A stretch of DNA of 64,000 nt from assembly GCF_905220415.1 (NCBI RefSeq), contig NC_059548.1:10418501-10482500 (forward strand), given 5' to 3'. A program made the translations under genes and the position numbers. Shown here piece by piece: positions 24,446 to 34,443 of this stretch (the stretch's first letter is position 1; each line of letters starts with the position of its first letter). This DNA comes from Colias croceus (taxonomy: Eukaryota > Arthropoda > Insecta > Lepidoptera > Pieridae). The notes beneath the pieces were generated by a model that saw nothing but the letters and a program-made list of their open reading frames with translations, searched no databases and was not told the origin of the DNA.

Positions 24446-24512
24446 ATTATCCCGATGTATCGCACACTGCGTCGAATTCGTCGCGTAACTTTGCGCGACA
24501 CGTCGGGATAAT
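24446..24512. repeat. CpG-rich inverted repeat
   Basis: ATTATCCCGATGTATCGC pairs with the complement of GCGACACGTCGGGATAAT around a CpG-rich loop (ACTGCGTCGAATTCGTCGCG). It stands out sharply from AT-rich flanks and sits just before the Helitron at 24529. Confidence 0.55.
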
Positions 24513-24528
24513 ACCTCTATATCTATAG

Positions 24529-24711
24529 ACTATACTAATATTATACAGCTGAAGAGTTTGTTTGTTTGAACGCGCTAATCTCGGGAACTATTGGTCCGAT
24601 TTGAAAATTCTTTCGGTGCTAGATAGCCCATTTATCGAGGAAGGCTGTATATCATCACGCTACGACCAACAGGAGTGGAGCCACGGGGGTGAAACCGCGC
24701 GGAGCAGCTAG
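24529..24711 (+). mobile_element. Non-autonomous Helitron, 'CTGAAGAG' subfamily
   Basis: It runs from CTATACTAATATTATACAGC to GAAACCGCGCGGAGCAG CTAG, with the standard internal blocks. Confidence 0.85.
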
Positions 24712-25140
24712 TAATGAATTAAAAACCCGTTAAAAATCCGTTAAAATTTTTAATTACCAAAATAAATTTGTCTCCAATGACTTTGTCGTGATATTAAATT
24801 TATAATTAGTGTATATTTCAACCTATAGTGTTACATTTGAGCACTATCTCAGTGCGTTATCGGTTAAGAACTAAAAATTTAGGCTTTATCTAGCTAGTGT
24901 CAGAGTTGAAACGCCACGACCTAACTACGCTTATCAAAAAGAAACGAGCTATTTTATATAAATGGTTCTTAGTACTAAATCAGATTAAACAAAAAAATAA
25001 CTCATAGCAAAATATGTTATCTCTGTTGGGACAATACCCTACACACAATTTTTTTAGCAAATTATTAATTATAATGAAATTCTATTAACCTATACCTAAT
25101 ACATACATAATATATAAGTATACATATTATGTATATATAC

Positions 25141-25612
25141 TAGGGATGTACGATACCGATACCGATACCGATATATCGGCTGATATAATCGGCAAGCCGA
25201 TATATCGGTATCGCCGATATTAGAACAACCGATACCTATATCAAAAAATTCAAAAAACCGCGCCCAATGAACGACGCGGGAGGCCGCCCGCGCGTGCGCA
25301 CTTTGTTTTCTGAAAAAACTCTACCAATAGTAAACTTTTATTAGGTACTGATTGTATGTGTATTACTTAAAGTTTAACTGACTTTGTAAAATAATAATAC
25401 TAAAATAAATGGTTTTGTTGTTTTTTTGATTTGGCATTTTTATTTAAAAGAATACGATTAACAGTTGAGTCTCTGTTAAATGTTAGTAACTTTTTATGCA
25501 TAATTCACTATTTATTTTTCTACCAAACCATCGATATCGGTATCGCCGATACATTACTACAAATATCGGTATCGGTATCGTATCAGCAAAATCATGTATC
25601 GTTACATCCCTA
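25141..25612. mobile_element. Non-autonomous hAT element with CCGATA repeats
   Basis: The ends TAGGGATGTACGATA and the complement of TATCGTTACATCCCTA form terminal repeats. The 8-bp ATATATAC flanks both sides (25133-25140 and 25613-25620), a perfect target duplication of the size hAT elements make. Inside both ends, clusters of CCGATA and TATCGGTATCG form many small palindromes, resembling the subterminal transposase-binding repeats of hAT elements. The central part (about 25250-25530) has no transposase. Confidence 0.85.
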
Positions 25613-26842
25613 ATATATACCTAGTTATACATTAAAAAAAAATCATAAAAGTCGGTCACGCATTTTCAGAGTTTAGTCAAAAATACTTAGTTACGTAATA
25701 TTATGTAAATACTTAGATATGTCCAACCTGTTTTACAGCACATCAATTAAAATATAAAATCTATCTATAGATAAGAAAATAAAGCGTAAAATAAATACTT
25801 TAAATCAAACAAAAAATTATAATTTCCGTGTTTAACAATTTAGAGACAAATTAAAATAGCCAAGGACTTTTTCGATTATACAGATGTTTTAATTCTGTTA
25901 CATATTTATTTATAGCAAATAGAAAGATTGGGTCTATGAGACAGCAAAAGCTATGCTATATAATATTGTTAATCTGTATATCTGTTACTCTTTAACAGCT
26001 AAACCACAACACCGATTTGAATGAAATTTGGAATAATAATAGAAGACGAACAATATACTATATGCCTACTAAATTTCAATAATTTAGGTTATCCTAAAAA
26101 CGTTACAGACAGACAAACTTTTGTATGAATTAAATTTGAATGGCATATTGCATTTTATCTATTAATTAATATTACATAATATTATTATCGATTTGATAAT
26201 AATAATGAGCGATTTTACCCATGATGAAAAAATATCCTAATCAAATTATATTGTATCATAAATGCTATAAAAATAACATAGTTATAGCTTTCTGTATGAT
26301 CTCAAGGTAAAGATCTATCTTTAAAATTTGTTCAAATACAGTCTACCAATTGTGTCTATTTAGGAACTCAGACCAGAAAAAATGTTATTTTTTCTGTCTA
26401 ACCTATTATCAGATCTACTGAACATACATACAAAATTTCCGAGTATGGCAACTAAATATAATATAAATCTTTATATTCTTGAAGAAAATTAACTACCAGA
26501 TCGCGAAAACTACATCTAAAATCGATTTACAGCTCAACGAATAAATCGACAAACGTTTATTTCCTCCAATAATATTCCACGTAGCTAAATATATCAAAAT
26601 AATTTATCACAAAAAATTGGTTTCAACACTAGAATCGCACAGAGACCTAAACTATATGCCTGATAAGATATCAGGTAGCCTAGGTTTTTGATAAAGCGCT
26701 AAATTTACAAAAAAACCGCGATAACGCATGGCTATCGCTGTACTGTGCGGATCTAATTTATTAAATATACCTAAATACCTAAATTATATAATTGAAAATT
26801 ATATTTCAATGGTGATCGTCGTTGGAAGTAAGGTTTCTTTTT

Positions 26843-27063
26843 AACCGACTTCAAAAAAAGGAGGAGGTTATCAATTCGGCCGGTATGTTTTTTTTTTTTT
26901 TGTATGTACACCGATTACTCCGAGGTTTCTGAACCGATTTACGTGATTCTTTTTTTGTTCGATGTGGGATGGTGTCGAAATGGTCCCATAAAAATTTTAT
27001 TCGGATAGGCCCAATAGTTTTTATTTTATGGGCATTTTTGCAAGTGCAAGTTTGAAGTCGGTT
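26843..27063. mobile_element. MITE-like repeat with AACCGACTTCAAA ends
   Basis: AACCGACTTCAAA at the left and TTTGAAGTCGGTT at the right are exact complements. The interior has GGAGGAGGTTATCAATTCGG, TTCTGAACCGATTTACGTG and GGCCCAATAGTTTTTAT, a repeat common in moth and butterfly genomes as I recall it. A stray TTGAAGTCGGTTA follows at 27281. Confidence 0.7.
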
Positions 27064-27654
27064 GTTTTTAACGCAGTTATCTCTTGTTAAGTTGTCGATA
27101 TTAAGTTACGCATTTATTAAATAAATATCTCATTTTTATGCAAAATCTTTGCTTTAAAATTCCAGTAAGATAATATCTATGTATAACTTATTGAGCATCT
27201 GTGCTTGTATTTTGAAATTCTTGGAAAAAAAACACAAATAATTTAAACAAATTCATTGTATCGTACTATGATAAATTGAAGTCGGTTATTGTTAAAAAAA
27301 AAACAATTGACCTACTTAATTTATAATCAAAATAATTTCTCTTCTTTTTATAGAGGTACATTTTTTGTTCCTGCATATGCTATTTCGTTTTAGAAACGAT
27401 GCTCTATCATAAATCTTTGGAAATTTATGAATAAATTCAATGTGTATTTATATATTTTTTTATCTAATCATTCTTTGTGTCATACATAAATCACTGGGTT
27501 AGATTTTCGATTAGAAAATGGAAACAGGTGGTACATTTAAAATAAGTTTAAACAATAATAATTCTTCAAAATACTAAATGAAAGCTTTTAACGTTTTTCC
27601 ATCATCAATTTTACGCAATCATAAAGTTAGTTTTTTGTAGAATTTAAAGGTTAA

Positions 27655-27841
27655 TCTATACTAATATTATAAAGCTGAAGAGTTTGTTTGTTTGTTTGTT
27701 TGAACGCGCTAATCTCAGGAACTATAAGGTCCGATCTGAAAAATTATTTCGGTGTTAGATAGCCCATTTATAGGCTATACATCATCACGCTAAGACCAAC
27801 AGGTACGGAGCAATGCAGGTGAAACCGCGCGGCAGAGCTAG
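27655..27841 (+). mobile_element. Non-autonomous Helitron, 'CTGAAGAG' subfamily
   Basis: It runs from TCTATACTAATATTATAAAG to GAAACCGCGCGGCAGAG CTAG. A four-base GTTT expansion (GTTTGTTTGTTTGTTTG) lies in the 5' part. Confidence 0.85.
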
Positions 27842-28265
27842 TAATACATATTACTGTATTTTAACCTACTTAAAATATATAGGTACATGCAATTCGCATA
27901 AAAGCTGCTCAAAAACTCAACTATTTGATAACTAATATCTAATTTTAAATGTGACATAATTGAGGAGTGAAAAATATAATTTCCCGAAAAGTGTCATATT
28001 ATTCCAATATATAATCTGTAATGTAGATAAAGTTTTTATAAATAAGAATTCACATTATCTATGTATGCATTTTGTATTATTGCAAAACGATAACGATTTG
28101 AGATCCGTAGTTAAAATTAGTTTTATATAAACATTTAAAACACTAATTAAAAGAGATTATACATTGCGTAAGTACAGATAAATCTATACTTATAAACAAG
28201 GCCCCAAGTGGTCACACTTTTTTTAAATAACTTATTAGGCGGCTTGACCGATATTTATGAAATAA

Positions 28266-28464
28266 CTAGCTGCGCTCCGCGGTTTCACCCGCGTGGCTCC
28301 GTTCCTGTTGGTCTTAGCGGGATAATATATAGCCTATAGCCATCCTCGATAAATGGGCTATCTAACACCGAAAGAATTTTTCAAATCGGATCAATAGTTC
28401 TTGAGATTAGCGCGTTGAAACAAACAAACTCTTCAGCTTTATAATATTAAGTATACTGTATAGA
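28266..28464 (-). mobile_element. Non-autonomous Helitron, 'CTGAAGAG' subfamily
   Basis: The plus strand opens CTAGCTGCGCTCCGCGGTTT and ends CTTTATAATATTAAGTATA with a short duplicated tail. It is complete and close to the other copies. Confidence 0.85.
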
Positions 28465-28675
28465 TTTTGTGTATATGTGGTATGTCTAAGAATAAATCCT
28501 ATAGGTAGATACTATATTTTATTCAACTTAGTTATAAGATTGTATAGAGAGGACGTCAGCTGAATCAGCTAGTATTTACATATATAGTTATAGGTACCTA
28601 TTATAAACTCTAAAATTAGTGAAAATTCATAGATGACTGACGACTCTTTTACATACAATTTTAAAAACAACTATA

Positions 28676-28785
28676 GAGTTTCTTGTCGCTTCTTCTCCAT
28701 AGATACTGCTTTCCGAATCGGTGGTAAATGTTAAAAATATGTTATGAAAATTCAAAAGTGCTTAAGAAGTTTAATTGAATAAATA
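28676..28785 (+). repeat. Interspersed-repeat 3' fragment
   Basis: TTTCTTGTCGCTTCTTCTCC, ATTCAAAAGTGCTTAAG and TTAATTGAATAAA match a repeat tail I remember from lepidopteran genomes. It may be the 3' end of a LINE or SINE; the family is not certain. Confidence 0.45.
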
Positions 28786-28814
28786 TTATATTAAACACAT
28801 AGATTATACTCTAA

Positions 28815-29019
28815 CTAGCTTACCGCCCGCGGCTTCGCCCGCTTTGTCTAAAACCTAATAAATTATACAACCTTCCTCTTGAATCACTCTATCTATTAAA
28901 AAACCGCATCAAAATCCGTTGCGTAGTTTTAAAGATTTAAGCATACCTTTGTATGCTTAAATCACATACATAGGACATAGGGACAGAGAAAGCGACTTTG
29001 TTTTATACTATGTAGTGAC
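28815..29019 (-). mobile_element. Non-autonomous Helitron, 'CACTACATAG' subfamily
   Basis: The plus strand opens CTAGCTTACCGCCCGCGGCT and ends TTTTATACTATGTAGTGA. It carries a small internal duplication of TTGTATGCTTAAAT. Confidence 0.85.
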
Positions 29020-29368
29020 TTAGTACATACATATAGATACATTAGCTTATGTACGTAAAAACGGGAACAGAACCATAGTCTGAACTCTAAAAATAAAACA
29101 GTTGATTGATGAATTTTTATATCAATGTTATAAAAAATTGCGAAACGTACATTTTGAAATTAAAAACTATTCACATAACGCAAAATAAAAATGAAAATTT
29201 GTAACAATGGATCGCAAATATACTTCTAGATCCTATACGTTATAGATTTTTTAATTTTGAAACAAATAGACAAAAAATTTATGACTGCAATTTTCTATTA
29301 ATCTCCTTTCTTTTTTATGTGAAAACAATTTATTTACTTTATTGCGAATCAGTATAATATATCTATCT

Positions 29369-29526
29369 ATATATATATAAAAGAAAGTCGTGTTAGTTAC
29401 TCCACTTATAACTCAAGAACGGCTGAACCGATTTAGCTGAAAATTGGCAGGGAGGTAGTTTAGAGCCAGGAGAAGGATATAAGATACTAAATACGTACCA
29501 CGGGCGAAGCCGGGGCGGACCACTAG
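29369..29526 (+). mobile_element. Non-autonomous Helitron, 'CCACGGGCGAAGCCGGGGCGG' subfamily
   Basis: After a TATATATATA start it contains AACTCAAGAACGGCTGAACC and ends GGGCGAAGCCGGGGCGGAC CACTAG. Confidence 0.75.
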
Positions 29527-29975
29527 TTGGTTATAAATGCTACCAATATAATATAATGTTAAATTTATAACATCAGTATAATATACTCACACAACAAAAT
29601 TAACATTCAGAAATAAAAATATGTCTGTAGTCTATACTTTTAACATAATATAAAAAAAATTATACAGAAAACACATTTTCTTCGCCCGACTCGCACTTAG
29701 CCAAATCGATATCTCCTTGATAAGAATTCACAACTATGATTAAAGGCATTAGAACTATATCATACCAGATGACGGCCAAAAATATTCGTTATCACAAAAT
29801 TTAGATTTCAGCACGTTAAAATGCATTGATAATAATTATTATTGATAACATGATTAACTAAGTGTTTTTACGTTGTAGTCGAGTATTTTTTTATAAATTG
29901 AAAATTGAGATTGATTATAAATTGGCTACAGCGTTTGAGACTAAATCGAACCGGTAAATCTGTCTAAACATCCTA

Positions 29976-30325
29976 TCCTACTAATATTATAAATGCGAAA
30001 GTTTGTGAGGATGTGTGTGTGTGTGTTTGTTACTCTTTCACGCAAATACTACTGAACCGATAACAATGAAATTTAGCACATGTGTGCTATATGTATAGAG
30101 GGTAACTTGGATTAACAAATAGGATAGGTTTCATCCCAGAAATCCTACGGGAACGGGAACTATGCGGGTTTTTCTTTCAAAACGCGGGCGAAGCCGCGGG
30201 CGCAAAGTTACCCTCTACATGTGTACTAAATTTCATTGTAATTGGCTCAGTATTATTTGCGTGAAGGAGTAACAAACACACACACACATCCTCACAAACT
30301 TTCGCATTTATAATATTAGTAGGAT
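29976..30325. mobile_element. Inverted pair of 'ATGCGAAAG' Helitrons (foldback)
   Basis: A plus-strand copy (TCCTACTAATATTATAAATG to GCGAAGCCGCGGGCGCAAAG) loses its CTAG and joins directly at about 30207 to an inverted copy of its own 5' half (GTTACCCTCTACATGTG to TTATAATATTAGTAGGA). The outer arms could pair over more than 100 bp. Confidence 0.85.
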
Positions 30326-32693
30326 ATCGATAGGTGTAAACTTACTACATTTTAAAAATTACTAGTTCTATTTAACTTTAAAGCCAACCCCTCGTTGTTA
30401 CATAAAAACTACACAATTATAATCTTTAAATAAATCGGATTTGATATTAAAATAAACGGACAGAAACACCTCTATATAAAGGAACAATTGCAAAGGCGTT
30501 AAAAACCTTTTGAGTAAAAGATGGATGGTGTTTAGTTAAATAGGGGCAGATAGTATACAGTTAGTTTGCAAGCAAGTCATAAGCGGGAGCGATTTAGATG
30601 GTAATAATTTAAATGCAGTAAGTCGCTTATTTTTTAGCCAAAACCTACATAATTTGAATGATTTTAAAATGATATGAAGTCTTAATTCAATAGCATTGTT
30701 TTACAGTCGAATATACTGTACAATTGAAAGATACTTGAATTTTTGCACGATTTTATAATTGAAGTCTCGTGGTTTTCTATTTCCTATATTTCATAAACTT
30801 CACCGATATAAATAGGTATTTTTTTAAACAAAGGCAACTCAAAAAGGAATTGTATTTAATAAATAGACAATAAATAAATAAAAAACAACTTATTTGTAAA
30901 AATATATAATAAAAATATCATAATAATCGCTATCCGCTCCGCTTATAACTTGTCCAGCGTCACAAAGCCTAGAATCTTTTCATTATATTGAATGGCACAT
31001 TTGCATTGCGCCACGACACCCTTTATATAAAAAATACTTAGAAATCTAGTCTAAGCATAGCTTTTTTATTTCATGTATAATTTCGTTACATTTTCAAAAG
31101 CACGTTCAACCGTTTTTTACACGGGAAAATTAAAAATGTATTTAGAAATATTTATTTTATTTGTGAAAACACCAGTTTTTACTTGCTTTTAATATATTTA
31201 GAGTAACACCTTTCCTTCATTCAATTTATCTTTTGAAAGGGATTTAAAAATTTCTTGGGTAATATATGAGTGAAATAAATTCCTGTTTTACGCGAACGAA
31301 AACCTAAACACGGTTTTAATTTTACATTACTACAGTTTTAGTAATTTTTTTTATTTCGTATTAATGTATAAATTAACCAAAACTTTACCTCTTATCAAAA
31401 CTCAAATTCAAACATTTATTTATTCAATTATACTTCTAGAAGCACTTTTGAATCGTCATTACATATTTTTAACATTCACCACAGATAACAATTGTTTTAA
31501 ATTTACTACGACTTTCATTATAATACATGACATGATGATGCCAGTTTGTCCCATTTTACATAGACTTTTTATTTATTTTATTTATATCCTGTCGACATCT
31601 ATCATAAATAAATGTAGCAATTAATGGAAAAAATAGGCCAAAAGCATAATTAATACTGTCATAACACCACTATCTGCAAGAATGTGTAAGCTTTATTATC
31701 AAACATGACCCGCTTTTTTTAATTGTTTTTATTTTATTGTTTATTGCAAATATATTGTGCAATTCTAGTTACTAGACATTAGTTATATCACTGACAACGT
31801 TTCTTGTAAGTATTGTTTGAATTAAAGTTAATAATAATATTAAGAATTAACATAATAAAGTAGAGCCATTTTAATAGGCAACATTTGACAGTTTAAAAAA
31901 ATTCAACAACGTAACCTTGTAACGACGTCATAGAATAACATATTTTGTTTTGTTAGAACTGCACATTTGCTTAACTTTTTTCAATTACGATTACATATTT
32001 ACAATAATAATGACCGATACAAGTAATTTTAAGATCTGATTTTACTGATAAACCATTCTAAACATAATAAACTATTTCTGATTTACCTCTCTTCGAAGAT
32101 AAAATTGATAGACGTCAAATATTGCCTATTCAATTGGCTCGAATATAAGTACATACTTAAGCTATTATTGTCAATTTAAAATCCATAGTAAAAATTATCT
32201 TATATAATTTTTTTACCTCATTGAAAAGGCTTCATAACTCTATACGTGTCTGTAAAACAATGTCTTATTGACATGGAAATCATATAAAATATCAACAAAA
32301 TTTTCTGCTAAACTTTCAAACCTTACAAATTCGAAAAGTCTAAAAGAAAAGCTTGTATTTAGGCACAAACAATACGCGTTTCAAAGTCAGCACGTGATTA
32401 TACAAATAAAAGAGTTATAATGTTTGACTGTTCACGTTTTGAATTATGCCGCTTTTCAACGTGGTTTTGTACAACCGTATTAAAACTTAGAGATCGTTAT
32501 TGTTTCTTTAAGTCGACTGCTGTACTCGTTTCAGACCATGGCTTCACTCGCTTTATACCCGATTGAAGACTATAATATATTAGTCCAGATTTTAATTTAT
32601 CCCTGTGCTGAATATGCAACCGAATTTATTTAGCCGTTCTAGTGTGATTGAGTAACAAGTATCAAGTCAATATTCTTTTATTTATTTATCATT
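30326..32693. other. AT-rich intronic or intergenic spacer
   Basis: No supported gene or repeat copy. The plus frame at 31364-31624 (86 codons) has no known motif, uses AT-rich codons and looks like chance. Confidence 0.4.
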
Positions 32694-32818
32694 TAAAACT
32701 ACGCAACGGATTTTGATGCGGTTTTTTTTAATAGATTGAGTGATTCAAGAGGAAGGTTTAAGTATATAATTTATTAGGTTTTAGAAAAAATCGGGTGAAG
32801 CCGCGGGCGGTAAGCTAG
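32694..32818 (+). mobile_element. 5'-truncated 'CACTACATAG' Helitron
   Basis: It begins inside the family at AAAACTACGCAACGGATTTT and ends GGTGAAGCCGCGGGCGG TAAGCTAG. About 60 bp of the 5' end are missing. Confidence 0.75.
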
Positions 32819-34229
32819 TTTGAAATAAAACTTGAAAATATATAATAGAGTTTCTTTTGCTAAGTTCTAGTAGTTCTAGAACCTTTTCTATTCATATTTT
32901 TTCGAGATACCTAATCGGGGCACGGGTTCTATAATGAGGAATGTATACAAATCAGAATAGGTACATATTATATTTACTTGATGTCCTTTCAATTACAAAA
33001 GATAACAATCGTTAAATTCCACATAACGTACTTTTTAGAAGCCACTCGCATAACCTAATCACAATGCATTACTCGAATCGAATCACACTGCGCAAGAGAC
33101 GCAATAATCAACTTTACCGCTACTTATAAAATGGTGGTTTTCACAAAAAGATATCTTTGGTGTTTTTAAACAATTCGTAGACAATAGAACCCAGTGACCG
33201 GTGTGATAACAATGAAAGATTGAATTTCTTTCGTGTTATTACGAATTAGAATATGGACCACCGTGGGTTAAGGAGAAGTTTAGTATTTGACCTATAAACT
33301 ACATATTATAATATCTAACGATGATATCTTATATTATAGACAGTTTCCTACCTATATCTGTATGGACAGTCTTCGTTGATATAAATAAGATTTTCTTGTA
33401 CATACTTGCATAATTGCCATGTGTATACTCAATAAGTACTTATAATGTAGTACTTATGATTGACTTTTAATATATAGATATTTTAAAAAAATATTCTTCA
33501 CTAAAATGGTCTGATTTTTAGTTTTTATTCGTGGTCGTTTTAATTTGGACGGAGCCAGGGTAAAGTTATGTAAAGAAATTTAGAATGTGGTATATTATTT
33601 CTAGTCCATTTACCTATTCATCGTTAATAAAACTTCAGTTCAATATTTTAATATCAGGTAGATATTAGTAGATATCATAACTTTTTTACAGCGATGCTTT
33701 ACTAAAACATTGTGACGTGGTATAACAGTTTTTCGTTAGCGACCAACGTCCGAGTTATGCTTAGTCTGACCTAATTTATGGGTTTTATGTATTTTTTGCA
33801 TTATACTAGTTTCATCATACAGGTTTGCTCGCATATACGTGAGTGTAGGCTGTAGTGTAGTTTTACGATAAAATTTAGGTTTTATTAGCAGGCCTCTTTG
33901 AAACTTATGCAACTTTCCAAATAAAATACCTACCTGGCAAAATAAATGTTAAATACTGACATAATAAGCTTTATCTGGACTCTTATTTTGTAATAAATTT
34001 AACGTGCGATTTAACTCAGATCCACGAAAGAGTATTTACCGTTCCTCCATGTAGGTAGGTATATCTACTTATATCCTCCATAAACTTGCTAATAACAACC
34101 CACCCAGGAACTAACCTAACATATTTTATTACTCAAATAGACCTTAAACAATAAAGTAATAAGACAAGCATTTAAATTAAAACTCCTTTTCGTTATCAAA
34201 AACACAACTAACTTTAAACCCTCCCCCAG
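32819..34229. other. Spacer upstream of the BTB exon
   Basis: No coding or repeat feature is recognised. A pyrimidine-rich stretch (ACCCTCCCCCAG) ends it as the splice acceptor at 34229. Confidence 0.4.
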
Positions 34230-34240
34230 ACCCCGGACAC

Positions 34241-34252
34241 ATGACACGCTAA
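34241..34252 (+). promoter_or_regulatory. Minimal upstream ORF in the broad leader
   Basis: ATG ACA CGC TAA lies in the same exon and ends 5 bases before the broad start codon. It is present in every transcript that uses the acceptor at 34229. Such a short uORF so close to the main start could reduce or condition initiation at 34258; the effect is inferred. Confidence 0.6.
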
Positions 34253-34257
34253 GCAAG

Positions 34258-34443
34258 ATGGTGGACACCCAACACTTCTGTCTCCGCTGGAACAACTATC
34301 AAAGCAGCATCACCAGCGCGTTCGAGAACCTTCGTGATGATGAAGACTTCGTTGACGTCACGCTGGCGTGTGACGGCAAGAGCTTGAAGGCGCACCGCGT
34401 TGTGCTGTCGGCGTGTAGCCCGTATTTTAGAGAATTGTTGAAG
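34258..34443 (+). CDS. br: broad coding exon 1: N-terminal half of the BTB domain
   Basis: It encodes residues 1-62, starting MVDTQHFCLRWNNYQSSI and ending CSPYFRELLK. The acceptor CCCCCAG| at 34229 gives a 28-base leader before the ATG; the context GCAAGATGG is good. The donor is TTGAAG|GTAAAA at phase 0. The segment covers the first helices and strands of the BTB fold, used for homodimerisation. Exon composition is GC-richer than the flanking introns. Confidence 0.95.
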
